A stretch of 64,000 nucleotides of DNA from Bidens hawaiensis (Eukaryota > Streptophyta > Magnoliopsida > Asterales > Asteraceae). The notes beneath the pieces were generated by a model that saw only the letters and a program-made list of their open reading frames with translations, was not told the DNA's origin and did not search any database. A program made the position numbers and the translations under genes. This document shows positions 1 to 11,627 of this stretch, piece after piece (the first letter of the stretch is position 1; each line of letters starts with the position of its first letter). The stretch covers positions 1,302,001-1,366,000 of the forward strand of contig JAIQDT010000001.1 in NCBI GenBank assembly GCA_021521415.1, read 5' to 3'.

Positions 1-1232
1 CGATTGAAACTGGTGAAGTCGTGCGAAACTGTAGTATCCTCTTAGAAAACCACACATTCAGTATCGATTTGTTACCTGTCGAGTTAGGTAGTTTTGACGT
101 AGTTGTGGGAATGGACTGGTTATCCAAGAATCAGGCTGAAATTGTTTGCTCAGAAAAGTTGATTCGTTTACCACTCCCAAGTGGTGAAACATTGACTATT
201 CAAGGAGAGCAAGGTAACTCAGATCTAAAGCTTACAAGTATTATGAAGACACGCAAGATACTACGCAAGGGTTATCCAGCATTTTTGGTAAACGTTTTGG
301 ATTCTAAAGCTGAAGGGCAAAAGATTGAAGACATTCATATAGTAAGAGATTACCCTGAAGTTTTTCCTAAAGATTTACCTGGTTTAACTCCACCAAGGCA
401 AGTTGAGTTCAAAATCGATTTAGTTCAAGATGCAGCACCTATAGCCCGATCTCCGTATAGATTGGCACCGTCGGAAATGCAGGAATTATCGAACCAACTT
501 CAAGAACTGCTAGATAAAGGATTCATTAGACCTAGTTTTTCCCCGTGGGGAGCACTGGTTATTTTTGTGAAAAAGTAAGACGACTTGTTTAGAATGTGTA
601 TCGATTATCGTGAATTGAACAAACTAACCATTAAGAATCGGTATCCCTTACCGAGAATTGATGATTTGTTTGACTAATTGCAAGGATCCAGTTACTATTA
701 AAAACTAGATCTGCGATCTGGATATCATCAGCTATGAGTTGCTGAAGAAGATGTTCACAAAACTGCGTTCTGAACCCGATATGGCCATTATGAATTCTTA
801 GTCATGCCTTTTGGTCTAACAAACGCACCCGCTGTGTTTATGGACCTCATGAATAGAGTTTGTAAGCCATATTTGGATAAATTCGTGATAGTATTCATTG
901 ATGATATACTTATTTATTCACGAACTGAGAAGGAACACGAGCAACATCTGAAGTTAATTCTAGAATTGTTGCGAGATGAGAAGCTATATGCTAAATTCTC
1001 AAAGTGTGAATTATGGATGAGAGAAGTACGCTTCCTTGGGCACGTGATTAATGAGCAAGGTATACACGTAGATCCCTCAAAAATTGAAGCAATCAAAAAT
1101 TTGGAGACACCAAAGTCACCTACCGAAGTGCGTCAACTTTTAGGTCTTGCTGGGTATTACCAGAGATTCATCGAGAATTTCTCTAAAATAGCTCAACCTT
1201 TGACGCTATTAACCCAAAAGAAAAGGAAGTAA
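1..1232 (+). pseudogene. pol: gypsy protease tail and reverse transcriptase, broken
   Basis: One frame runs from the left edge to 1,232 and encodes the end of the protease domain (motif DVVVGMDWL near 99-125), the linker VRDYPEVFP, and the RT palm. The start is outside the window. The RT active-site box FIDD is intact at about 895-906. The frame is interrupted by stops at 576-578 and then by several more between 660 and 785. At least two of these replace a glutamine or arginine codon of the family (CAA or CGA to TAA or TGA), the change expected from C-to-T decay of methylated DNA. The stop near 1,230 is followed by a frameshift into the RNase H segment. Confidence 0.88.
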
Positions 1233-1234
1233 AA

Positions 1235-1564
1235 TTGGACCGAAGATCAGGAAGAACCTTTTCAGATTTAAAACAGACTTTATGTAGCGCGCCTATCTTG
1301 TCCATATCAGAAGGAACCGATGGATTTGTAGTATATTGTGATGTGTCTCGCTTAGGTCTTAGTTGTGTGCTTATGCAACGAGACAAGGTACTAGCATACT
1401 CATCAAGACAGCTCAAGGTACATGAAAAGAATTACATGACTCATGATTTGGAATTGGGAGCGGTAGTGCTTGCTCTCAAAATTTGGAGGCATTATCTGTA
1501 TGGAACGAAACGTACAATATTTACTGATCATAAGAGTCTCCAGCATATCTTCAGAAAGAGCTAA
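1235..1564 (+). pseudogene. pol: gypsy RNase H fragment
   Basis: This frame, shifted relative to the upstream RT, encodes the gypsy RNase H: the segment [18 protein letters not shown] carries the first catalytic aspartate region and the later TDHKSLQHI motif carries another conserved aspartate. The family hallmark [13 protein letters not shown] lies between. It ends in a stop at about 1,562 where the next frame begins three bases later, so RNase H is split by a second frameshift. The domain cleaves the RNA strand of the RNA-DNA hybrid during reverse transcription; this copy cannot be made as one polyprotein. Confidence 0.85.
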
Positions 1565-1566
1565 AT

Positions 1567-2838
1567 ATGAGGCAACGTCGATGGGTAGAATTGCTCAATG
1601 ATTACGACTGTGATATTCGTTACCACCCAGGTAAAGCGAATGTTTTGGCTGATGCATTGAGTCGAAAGGAAAGAGAAAAGCCTCTACGTGTTCGTGCATT
1701 AGGATTAACGATTCAAAAGAGTCTCGCTAATCGAATTCGTGATGCACAGCGTGAAGCTTTGAAACCGCGAAACATAAGGTTTGAGAAATTGCGAGGACTT
1801 GAATGTGAATTCGTCACAAAATCCGATGGAACATTATATCTAATTGATCGAGTTTGGGTACCACTCTATGGAAATCTGCGTAAACTTGTACTAGACGAAG
1901 CGCATAAGTCTGGATACTCAATCCACCCTGGATCCACCAAGATGTACAAAGATCGACAAGAGTATTATTGGTGGCCTAACTTGAAAATAGACATAGCGGT
2001 ATATGTCAGCAAGTGCCTGACATGTTCCAAAGTGAAAGCTGAACAAAGAAGACCGCCTGGATTACGGCAAAAACCAGAGATTCCCCAGTGGAAATGGGAT
2101 AATATTACCATGGACTTCATAACCAAACTGCCAGTTACACCGCGAAGTCACGATGCTATTTGGGTAATTATGGATAGATTAACCAAATCCGCTCATTTTA
2201 TACCCATTAGAGAAAAAGAGAGAATGGAGAAGTTAACTCAGCTTTATCTGAAAGAGATTGTAGCCAAGCTTGGTATACCTGTCTCAATCATTTCTGACAG
2301 ATATGGTCGTTTTGTTTCTCGTTTTTTGCAATCTCTTCACGAATCCCTAGGAACTCGCTTAGACATGAGCACCGCCTATCATTCTCAGACAGAAGGTCAA
2401 AGCGAGAGAACTATCCAAACATTGGAAGACATGCTGCGAGCCTGTATTATTGATTTTGGAAATAGTTGGGATACTTATCTGCCTTTAACTGAATTCTCTT
2501 ATAATAACAGTTATCACTCAAGTATCAAAGCGGCACCGTTTGAAGCTTTGTACGGAAGGAAATGTCGATCCCCTCTTTGTTGGGTAGAAGTCGGAGAAAA
2601 GCAACTGACAGGGCCTGAAATTGTCCAAGAGACCACCGACAGGGTCTTTCAGATAAAGGACAGGTTAAAAGCTGTAGCCGACAGACAGAAAAGTTATGCG
2701 AATAATCACATGAGACCGTTAGAATTACAAGTAGAAGACCAAGTGTTACTAAAGGCACCTTGGAAAGGCATAGTCAGATTCGGTAAAAGAGGCAAGGTAA
2801 GCCCACGATACGTTGGACGGTTTGGAATCACCGAATGA
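1567..2838 (+). pseudogene. pol: gypsy RNase H end and integrase
   Basis: The 423-codon frame starts at the end of RNase H ([27 protein letters not shown]), followed by the integrase zinc-binding part with paired His and paired Cys ([10 protein letters not shown] then CLTCSKVK). The DDE core follows: first Asp in TMDFIT, second in ISDRYGRF, and Glu in SERTIQTLE. Family members usually read HPQTDGQ before the Glu; here it reads HSQTEGQ, and SDRDSRF has become SDRYGRF. The methionine at the frame start is fortuitous; the real protein begins upstream. A TGA at 2,836-2,838 (probably from CGA) interrupts the frame, which otherwise continues into the C-terminal domain. Confidence 0.88.
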
Positions 2839-3225
2839 GTAGGGCCAGTAGCCTACCGACTCAACCTACCTTCAGAACTCAGTGGAATACACAACGTGTT
2901 TCACGTATCCAACCTAAAGAAGTGTCTATCTGACAAATCGCTGATTGTTCCTATTGAAGACATTAGGGTTGGCGATAAGCCTCGATTTGTAGAAGATCTT
3001 GTTGAAGTCATGGATTGGAAAATTCAGAAACTAAGACGCAACAGGATAAAGCTAGTCAAAGTTCGCTGGAATTCTAGACTTGGTCCCAAGTTCACGTGGG
3101 AACGACTGGATCAAATGAAGTTGAAATACCCCCACCTCTTCCCTGTAGAAACCGAAACTAGTACTGTGACAACCGCTAAAAATAAGACTAATCTGGTAAT
3201 TATCTTAACCGTAATCGCGTATTAA
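2839..3225 (+). pseudogene. pol: integrase C-terminus with chromodomain-like tail
   Basis: In the same frame as the integrase, after the stop at 2,836-2,838, the sequence encodes the GPVAYRLNLP and [10 protein letters not shown] motifs typical of gypsy integrase C-termini, then a chromodomain-like segment with VKVRWNSRLG, FTWERLDQM and YPHLF. In chromoviruses this tail is thought to direct integration to modified histones. The frame ends at 3,223-3,225 after a short unconserved extension. Unlike families A and B in this window, no TTTCG-GGA-CGAAA hairpin is visible after the stop. Confidence 0.8.
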
Positions 3226-3289
3226 TTAGTGAGATAAATATATAGGGATAATATTTTTACCTAAAGTTTTTTATTTTAGTTGAGTTATA

Positions 3290-6200
3290 AAATATGAAGC
3301 CCGAAAAAGTAAAATTTTGTCGTGTAGCAAGCACAGTACAGACTGACACCGGGTAACGACTCAAAACAAATAAACTCATAAACGTGTCAAGATGACCTCG
3401 AAAAATTAAATTTTATTTTAGGATATTAGAGATAGTATATAAACGTAATTTTAGAAGGTTTGAATCGCGAAAATTAGAAAATAAGTAACCGAAAGCCATT
3501 AGAGGACACCGTAAGAACCCGACGTCAAGTTTTTCAGAAAACTATATTTTTAGGCAGACATTGACTATAATCTAGTTTCGCTCAAAGTCTGATGAAAATT
3601 ATTAAAAACGGACTTCATTTAGCTAGATAAATTACGAGATACGTTAAACATTAACACGTAAACTATACCATCTATATTATTATTAATCACAAAAACCCCT
3701 TTGTTCCAGCCGACCCACCCTCACACAAACCCCAACCTACTTGCATTATAATATTATTTATATTCATACATACAATGATTACTTGAGGTTACTTGTAAGA
3801 ACTATAACACTCCAACACAACACCCTAGGATACAATTCATCAATCCTATACCCCTCTCTCTCCTCATCAAACCGTATACATCATCATCCTCATATTATCA
3901 CCATTTCAAAAATCACCATACATCCATTTTTGAAGATTAAGAACCTTTGGTGGAAGTTTAAGCAAATAACAAGGAGTAGGAAGCCAAGGAAAGGATTATA
4001 GCTAACACAAGATCACATTATCTTTCCCTTAGGCACCAAATCCGAAAATCCAAGGTAACCCACTTCAAGATTTGGATATATTAGTTGTTATATGATGTAT
4101 AAAGTTTATTTTAGTATGCTTGATAATGTGCATGCAAGTATAATATGGATGTATGTATGCATGTGTGTGACTCGTGAGTTTATGTGTGAATGTATAAGAT
4201 GGGTTTTGTTGATTATAGGACTTGTTATGGTTGCATATTAGCTTGTTTAGATTGTCCATATTTAGGTTACTTGTGTTTGTTTAACAAATGGGTTAAGTAT
4301 TGAAAGTAAATATGTAAATGGTCAAAAGATTAAAGATGGATTAGGGGTAAAAACACCCACATTGGCCGTGGGTTTTGGTTTGGGTTATGATATGGGGTTA
4401 TTAGCTTGTTAAATGTTAAAATGGTTAAGAATAATTGACAAATTTGAAAACCCACTTAGTTGATTTACTAAAGATTACTTGAAAAGTTGTAAGTAACAAT
4501 AATAATGGGTTTTGAAAAGGTGAACTAGATCTTGGAAAAAGGGTTGACAAAATGGTGTAGAGATTTGTTTATTTAACTTTCCCAAAAGGTTTACTTACAC
4601 ATGCAAGTAATACAAAAACTTGATTTTGGTCATAAAGTTCATACTTGTCTTATATTGATTTTTGGTGTGGATTGAAAATGACAAAGTAATTGATTGGATG
4701 GGATATATGGAAAGGAATAAATTCAACTAGAAGTACTAGGATGCAGGAAACTTGGTAACTTAAACAAACCAGAATTAGTGTAAGACTTACTAATAAAAGA
4801 AACTTTGTAGATTGTACAAGATGTTTTGTAAGTTGGTTTGATAAGTGAACATAATCTTGTATAAGCAATTAAAGACTTGTGGTTAGGATTACTTTAGTAA
4901 ACTCTATTGTAAAGATTGTTGGGAAAATAACAAGATTGTTAAAAATTGCTACTTGCTAGTAATAGTAACTTTATTAATGGGTAAATGGAAAATCTAAGAA
5001 CAAGTGTTTAATAAATTGTTAAAAGCTTTCTATCAAACTAGTTGAATGAGATAGATATAAGTTACACCTAATTACATTTGAAAGCTTAAAATGAATGAAA
5101 GTTGTTAAAATAACCGATTTGCTAAATATAGAAACTTTGTTGTTTAAGAATCAAGAATGCTTTTGTTTAAAGGATGATAATGGGATGCATTAAGACTATA
5201 TTAGGTTTGTTAAGATCTGTAAAGTTTGGTACATAAACACCTTGTAGAGATTATAGAAACAACATGCTCGTTGTATTGTTGAAAACTTAAGCTAAGGCTT
5301 GAGCATGTGTAGTGAGAGATATGTTTTGTGTGCATACTTGGTGCTAGATGATCAAACATGAATATGATGATATATTGCTTGTTATTATATGTACATTTGT
5401 TGTACCAAATGGTTTAGTTTTGACATTATGACTTAAATAGATTGTCGGTAACATTAACGGTCGGAAAGTTTGACTTTTAACGTGAACCGACATGAATTCT
5501 TGGAACTGATTTAGAACAGCTACTAAAGTCATAATACTCTTATATTTAACATAAGTTAAAGTATAAGAAAAGTCAAAAATAGCAAAACTTGAACTAACAC
5601 GGTTCGTGTCGCGAAAACCGACACGAAAACTTTAAAAATTGGCATTTTTAAAAAATTGGCATTTTTAAGAAATTGGCAACAAAATAAAAACCATAGCATT
5701 TTTATTGAAAAACTAATAAAAATTGGTTAAAAATTATATTAAAAGTGTTTTTGATAAATTAAAACTAAAAGTTTTCACGAAACAATAACCGGTTCATTTT
5801 TAAGTTCAAAACCGACGAAACCGGCAAAACCGACAAAACAGACCAAAATAGAGTCAAAATTTGAAATAAATTAAAAACTTAAAATTTTCAAAATACTCCA
5901 GAAACTAAAAGAAATAATTTTTATAAATTATAATATTTAATTTAAATTATTAAATAAAAACAATATTTGGATGTTTATTACTTGTTTATATTTTAGGTGT
6001 TTATTTATATAATTATATGTTAATAATTTTTATGTGATGTGTGCTTTTGTGAACTTTTAGATTAAATTTATATATATATATATGTGTGTGTGTGTGGTAA
6101 ACCAATTTTGGTCAAACCTGAACTTAAAATTAACGAACGTGTACTAATATAGGACACAAGCATTTGGGCGCTTATCAAAATAAAAAATGAGTTCTTCCTC

Positions 6201-6935
6201 CGAAAAGCATATTGTATATCTATACTCGTATTTATATATATGTTTTGAAAGCGCATTATACTTTACAAATTGTCGTTATTGTGGGATGAATCAATATGGT
6301 TAAATAACTGTTAACCAAATTAAGGGCACGTAAATGTTGGTAGATCTATCGGGGTGACGCCCCTCACTTCCATTCGCGTTGGGTTAAAAGTGGGAATATT
6401 TAGAGTATGGTTCGTTTCGAGTTATCAAATTGGTAGTCATACACGCGTTGTACTCTTAGCTAGTTTACAACTAACGCCTTTTGTGCTTAAAGGTAAAATA
6501 CGGGTTTCGTTATTATGTTGTACCGTGTACAGATCGGTACCGTTGGGAGTATAATAGCCGTACACTATTATATTCATGTGTTGTTTATATATAAATTGTC
6601 TATATTTATATAATAAGTTTCTCGGAAATAACTCACCAGCATTCGTGTTGACTCAAATATTATTTAAAAATATTTTACAGGTAAATGAAGATTTCGTGAG
6701 GAGGCATGGAGCGAGGCGTAGGTCTTTGAATAAAAGAAATGTATGGGACCGTAACGTAGTTTTTATAATAAAAACTATGTAAACTCTGATATTTAAATAA
6801 TATGTTTTATATTATATATTAAACATTGTGTTATTATGATTGGCTATCGGTTACAACAACTGTCACCGCCCGAAAATTTGTTTAGTTGTAAAGACTTCCG
6901 ATAAATTATTATTATGAGATTTTTGGGGTGTGAGA
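3290..6935 (+). repeat. Decayed 3' LTR of the first gypsy element (edges approximate)
   Basis: This stretch has no gene. Its right part parallels the family B LTR: AACTCACCAGCATTCGTGTTGA near 6,630 then TTTTACAGGTA near 6,674, matching the order AACTCACCAACC, GTGTTGACAC, CTCAGGTA in family B U5. It ends with TTTTGGGGTGTGAGA at 6,921-6,935, parallel to TTTTGAGGGTGTGACA at the family B LTR end. The left part holds the run of AAAAACCCC and an ATTATTATTAAT box near 3,675, as in family B just after its TATA box. The left boundary is not sharp; I place it near 3,290. Short open frames inside are not conserved and are not genes. Confidence 0.6.
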
Positions 6936-7491
6936 CTTTTAAACCAAGACAATAAGGAATTTAGATTGGCATGCCACTGGTGCAAAAATGGAATTGGGCA
7001 CATAAGCATTTATTGGTGGACTTTGAAGGACTTTTTGATAAAACAGGGTTTTAAATTAGCTTTTAGAAGGAAAAAGTATGGGACTTTTGTGGCTAATGAA
7101 TAAAACTCAAGGGGATATCTTTAATATTAAATCTAATTTTACAAGAAATATACAAATAAACTTATGAAATATGCACATAAACTCAAGAGTTGAGTGGGGG
7201 CTAATACCACCATACCCCCCCCCCACCAAATATAAAGTCAATCCGCCACTGAAAGGTGGTCTTAATGGTGTTATTTGGAAGATAAAGATGAGAATGAAAA
7301 GCTTGCAGGGTGATAGGTGTCCTAATTGATTTTCACTAAATAGGTTTTTTACAATGTATTTGAGGCCTAGTTAAAAGGTACTTATTTAGACTTTAAAATG
7401 TTTAATGGGGCCATGGCCATGAATGCTTTATTTGAATATTTTAGACATCAAAATCCATTATCATTGTGTGTATATACATACATATATATAT
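6936..7491. other. Intergenic AT-rich stretch
   Basis: No coding frame, repeat pair or RNA gene could be supported here. A run of ten C residues near 7,216 is followed by TCAATCCGCCACTG, a phrase I recall from old transposon remnants in plants. That is a weak memory-based remark and not an assignment. Confidence 0.4.
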
Positions 7492-7834
7492 AGGTATTTG
7501 ATCATTTCAGAAGTTTATTAGAACGAGAAGTGCGAGAAGTGAATGTGTAACTCCATTAATCCCTAATTTCACTCCCTTTCATATGTGTAGGTGCATATGT
7601 ATGTGTGTAGGTACGTATGTTTGTATATGTGTATGTATGTTTGAATGTGTGTAGGTACATAGGTTTGAATGTGGATCGGTATATTTATATGTTTGTAGGT
7701 AGGTTTGAATGTGTAATTAAGGCATAAATACAACCAACCTACATATGTATGCAACATTATATGAAAGGAAGTGAAATTAGGGATTAATGAGGTTATACCT
7801 TCACTTCTCGTACTTCTCGCAAGATCCATCCCCT
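7492..7834. mobile_element. Inverted-repeat MITE inside a (TA)n tract
   Basis: The two ends are inverted copies of each other. Reading inward from the left, ACGAGAAGTGCGAGAAGTGA and CATTAATCCCTAATTTCAC; reading inward from the right (complement), GCGAGAAGTACGAGAAGTGA and the same CATTAATCCCTAATTTCAC. Arms are about 65-90 bp. The loop is a run of GTATGT/GTGTAGGT-type repeats. Both sides are flanked by TATATATA, so the target was a (TA)n microsatellite and the exact duplication cannot be read. The outer right end AGGGGATGGATC matches the AGGGGTGGGATC end of the larger element at 26,804, so they look like one superfamily. A transcript would fold into a long hairpin. Confidence 0.7.
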
Positions 7835-7852
7835 ATATATATATATATATAC

Positions 7853-7958
7853 ACTAATAGAGAACCCGCGCAATGCGGCAGGGAAAACAATTCACAAAGT
7901 TATTTTTTTATGTGCTCGTATAAACACTTTCTTGTTGCAGCGGCAAGTTTTCTATTAG
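7853..7958. mobile_element. Tiny GC-hairpin inverted-repeat element
   Basis: About 105 bp bounded by CTAATAGAGAAC on the left and its near complement (GTTTTCTATTAG) on the right. Just inside the left end lies a small GC hairpin, CCGC-GCAAT-GCGG (7,866-7,878), and near the right end GCAGCGGC. Two other places in the window (9,201 and 30,772) show ACTAGT followed within about ten bases by a similar GC hairpin. This looks like a miniature non-autonomous element; the superfamily is not determined. Confidence 0.45.
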
Positions 7959-8484
7959 GGTCTTATCGATGAATAGATTGCGAAGATCATGTATAGATAT
8001 AGATTACCCACTCGTAATGTTTTTCAATGATTATCATACCATTCTCATAATTGTCCCAAAGGTTCAAAACACACCTTACTAATTTGATTGACTATGTAAA
8101 AGTCAAACACGGTCAAATGACCAAAAAGTGCCCAACACGCTTTCAGTATGCAAAAGCTCAAAAGCCTACAGAATTTGATTGACCATATCATTTAGTTGTA
8201 TGCCATGATTTTTAATAATATTACCGTAATATCTAATGACCAAAATACCCTTGACATGAAAATGATCAAACTGGCTTTCAGAATTGAAAAAATAAGAAGT
8301 GAAAGTTAGTGCTTACACTTCACAACTGAATTCCCCTTAGAACCTTATCTTACAAGTGTGAGATAGTATAATGATCAATATCAATCTAAATTTGGGGAAT
8401 GTTCTCTTTGTAAATGAGACTTTTACATGTACATATATATTGTGTGCAGGACCAGAAGTTTGTTAACACCCAAACGGATTGGAC
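7959..8484. other. Intergenic flank of the copia insertion
   Basis: No complete gene is visible. Directly before the copia element lies TTGTGTGCAG followed by about 35 open bases, and the sequence resumes after the element at 26,439. Joined, the stretch could be a short exon cut by the insertion, but the reading frame cannot be chosen without a homologue. Confidence 0.35.
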
Positions 8485-8725
8485 TGTTAGATTTAATCTC
8501 TCCAAGTTAAAGTCTAGGGTTAGTTATGTAAATATGCCATAGTATGTTTTAGTTAGTTTTAATATTTATGTATTGTAGAAGGATTAAAGTTGTAATTCAT
8601 ATAAAGATCAATAGACATGTACGTCTATATAAACCTTCAACATCAATAAAGAGTTCGTACCTTTTGCAAATTGTTATCATATTATTATCATTGATCGGTC
8701 ATTCTTTCTTTAATCTTGGGCAACA
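8485..8725 (+). repeat. copia 5' LTR (241 bp)
   Basis: Begins TGTTAG and ends CAACA, with the matching copy at 26,198-26,438. A TATATAAACC box at about 8,626 gives a likely TATA signal, and AATAAAG soon after it could serve polyadenylation. By eye the two LTRs differ at around ten positions, so the insertion is not recent. Confidence 0.9.
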
Positions 8726-8727
8726 AT

Positions 8728-8740
8728 TGGCATCAGAGCC
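8728..8740 (+). other. copia primer-binding site (iMet-tRNA type)
   Basis: TGGCATCAGAGCC starts three bases after the 5' LTR. It matches the 3' end of plant initiator tRNA-Met (TGGTATCAGAGCC) with one change, the usual primer for copia minus-strand DNA synthesis. Confidence 0.8.
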
Positions 8741-9200
8741 AGGTTAATTGCTCTCAATTGAAATCAATTGCCGACAGTTTTTTCTTTGATTCGATTTGGG
8801 TTCTAGAAATTGTTTGTGGAATTGTTTGAGACGTCAACAGAAGAATCAAAATCAAATTCATTCAAATCGTGATTTACATCTGTGATCTTTTCTGAATTGT
8901 TTAGAAAATTTTAACGATTGAAGCCGGCCCGTAACCAGAATCGTTGTGATTCTTATTTGTTGATTAATTCAATTTGATCGAATTGTTATTTTCGTTTTCT
9001 GAAAATTACAGTCAATTGAATTCGTTTTTTTATAACAAAATCAACGTTTGTTGATTATTATTGGTAGTCGAGATCTCTTAAAACCGCCAGACTTGGTTTT
9101 TGGTACAAGATAATTTGTTTATTATCAATAAAACACCAAGTGGATTGTTTTAATAATTTGTTGAAAACAAAATTTTTTGGTTCCTGTTTTGTTGTGAATA
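8741..9200 (+). other. copia untranslated leader, first part
   Basis: AT-rich leader with no start codon in a long frame. It stops being continuous with gag at 9,201, where ACTAGT and a GC hairpin begin the inserted segment. The remainder of the leader seems to resume somewhere near 11,770 and leads to the gag ATG at 12,202. Confidence 0.5.
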
Positions 9201-10619
9201 ACTAGTTAGCTCACACGCCGCGTTGCGGCGTAGCTAGGCTGCCAACCGAGTGTTTAGGTGCAAACTTGTTACTTTTTGTCCACATTATTGTTGCTGACAT
9301 AAGTTGCATTTGATGATAGGTGCTACATAAGTTCAAAAGGATAGATGCTAACACCCAAGTTCTCATTTATGGTTTGTTCGGGTAATTTTGGGTTTACATA
9401 CATAAAACTACATGTTTATATTTAAGTTTTTTTTACAAAAATATGGCCTTGTCTAGCCAAAATCGCCGCCTTTGTTGCTTGTGTCGCCATGTGTTAAATG
9501 TGACACTAAGGGTTTGTCATTCATGTTTTAGGTAAGGGACTTATTTGGCACAAACTTTTATTTATATATGTTTTGACCTGTTTTGTCTTGATATCATATT
9601 TGAGTTGGCCATGATAGTTTTTTTATGCTGTCTTTTAAGTAGCTAACTGTCAGTATGAGTGACTATCTGAAAAGGTTTAGCAGGTTGGGGTTAGGGGTAT
9701 ATGAATGAGGCTGCAGGTAAGGGACATATTTGTAGTGTTTTTCATATGAGTTTTGACGAAAGCGGGCTTCATATAACTTTTGAATTGGGCGTTGTATGTT
9801 TTTAGATGAATAATTTGTTTATGTTATTGGTTTGTACAATGGCATGCTTAAATGTATCAAAGTTTAGTCAGTACCTGGTATTTCTTGAATAGGCCTTTTC
9901 GACTTGGGTATGATGTTGGTGGTGGCAGCCCTATTGGTGCGGATGACGAACTTGATTGATGAGTGTTGTTGGATGTCTTTGAAATCTTGTTGATGGGAAC
10001 TAACTTGTTAGCACCTATCACCAACTACATGCTGCAAAAAATTATTAACTTCGTGACATAAACCAAATAAATGTGTAAAAAAACACTAATAAAGAAACAC
10101 GCCATTCCACATGTCCCAATTTCCATCATAATCAAGCTAAAAAGCCTATGAATGTTTGTAGCGTGTAGGTAACAAAACTCTCAAAACATTGACTTGTACA
10201 AATGCATTTAACACATGCCAACATACATAAGTACTAATTTGTGTCATACATTAAATGTCAACAAAACATCACACCACTCATATCGCCGGCTAACAAACGA
10301 ACGATATCAAGTAAGGATGAACAACACGGATACTGGTACCAACTTTTGAGATGGATATTTTCGGCACTGGTACCCGCTAATCCCTAATATCAAGTTACAA
10401 AACAATTTAACGCATACCACGCAAAGAAAAGAAAATGCATTTTTTGTTGGGAGCATGTATATTAACAACAAATCTGTTGCCGGAAGTGTTTGAGCACACG
10501 CATCTTATTTTAAACTTATATAAACCTCAAGCTTCAATGAATCACCAAATAAAAAACTAAATTAGTAAAAGCTCCTTGCTGGAAGATAACTATGTAAAGC
10601 ATCTAATCAAGCTACTGAC

Positions 10620-10800
10620 ATGTATGTTCAATATATAAAGCAAAGCAACGCTGCAAGCATTTCACCGAACACTTTGTCGCAAATTTCATACGCGGTATTT
10701 CTGAAAACAAAATAAGTGGCTTGGTGCAAAAAAATAAAATAAATAAATAACACAACAGCATAGGCATTTCATCGAACAACTTGTGAGCACAACCAAATAG
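10620..10800 (-). pseudogene. PPR-like captured gene fragment
   Basis: On the minus strand two short coding-looking stretches occur in a row. One, after a CTATTTG junction near 10,800, reads GCAHKLFDEMP, close to the PPR-protein phrase A-KLFDEMP. The second, after a TTTTGTTTTCAG acceptor-like site near 10,702, reads AYEICDKVFGEML and has the same spacing of DKVFGEM to HKLFDEM. The pieces are too short to prove homology to pentatricopeptide-repeat proteins, and no full repeat is present. They may be partial copies of exons taken up by the surrounding element. Confidence 0.3.
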
Positions 10801-11426
10801 GGATTTAAATGAAACAAACAAATTAAACCAAGATCAGCGAGATAGAAACACACAACCATGAAAATAGTTTACATAAACATGCCAACATATGGCCTGAAAC
10901 TCAGATCACTATAACAGCGACATCCTTCTTTATCATCTGTGAAGCTGAAACAACACCGCTAAATTAGCCACAACAGTGTCATCAATGTGATTGGACGCAA
11001 ATCGAACAATTATGTTTGTTTAAGCATAGATAATGTGTATATAGGTTGTACATGAATAGAATGACTATGTAAAGATTTGAACCAAAGATTTTCTCCCAGT
11101 AAGTTGGTTTATGCATTTAACACGTAAATTATGTCTCTTTTTAAGATTAAATTAGGCTACATCTCACCTACTAAGTTGTATATATTTTATATCAACTGTA
11201 ATGTGGTATAAATAACCTCACTAATCAATTCAATCAAGTTTATGTTAATGCAACTAATTACAGGACCTATCAAAGATAAAAAAAGGCAACTAAAAAGTTC
11301 ATAGAATAATGAAAAAGATTAAAGAAAATAATCACAGAAATTGGGTTTACAAACTACTCATCTAACGAACACAATAAGGGCAAGATAAGCTCACATTAAG
11401 ATATTAGGTTGAAATTGATTCGGATT

Positions 11427-11627
11427 TTACATTTTGGAGAAAGAATTGCTAACCTTGTGAAAATCTGAAGCGGTAGCAAATTGAAACCTAGTCGACATGA
11501 ACGGACCAATATCGCAGGCATGAAGTGAATTACCGCACGAAATCGATGCAGATAAAGAGAAAGAGTGGAGATGAAAAACCTTGGGTACAGAGCAGAGGTG
11601 GCGTGACCATCGGAATACAGTAAACAT
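11427..11627 (-). pseudogene. Exon-like fragment with mitochondrial-presequence character
   Basis: A minus-strand frame opens with ATG at 11,627 and gives MFTVFRWSRHLCSVPKVFHL followed by a Ser-, His- and Phe-rich stretch ending FATASDFHK. It is rich in Arg, Ser and hydrophobic residues and poor in acidic ones, like a mitochondrial targeting peptide. A consensus-like splice donor, AAG then GTTAGC, sits at about 11,454 right after the last lysine codon. No clear continuation exists nearby apart from the PPR-like scraps at 10.6-10.8 kb. The reading as exon 1 of a captured nuclear gene is inference; the protein was not recognised. Confidence 0.35.

Larger units (their letters stand above)
1..6935 (+). 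mobile_element. Truncated Ty3/gypsy (Tekay-like) element, 3' part
   Basis: The window opens inside pol of a Ty3/gypsy element. Domains follow in the order protease tail, RT, RNase H, integrase, chromodomain-like tail, then a long non-coding stretch that behaves as a 3' LTR. The order RT-RNaseH-integrase identifies gypsy, and the C-terminal motif ending in a conserved TWER box fits the Tekay/Del chromovirus clade. The pol protein resembles that of the family B array at 49-64 kb more closely than family A. It has many in-frame stops and at least two frameshifts, so it is an old, dead copy. The 5' part lies outside the window, so no target duplication can be tested. Confidence 0.85.

Noticed and set aside
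3741..4001. 86-codon frame after the first gypsy element
   Set aside because: Low-complexity His/Ile-rich translation of AT-rich LTR sequence, with no homology or codon signal.
7569..7829. 86-codon minus-strand frame rich in His, Thr and Tyr
   Set aside because: It is the translation of the TG/TA-rich loop of the MITE at 7,492-7,834.
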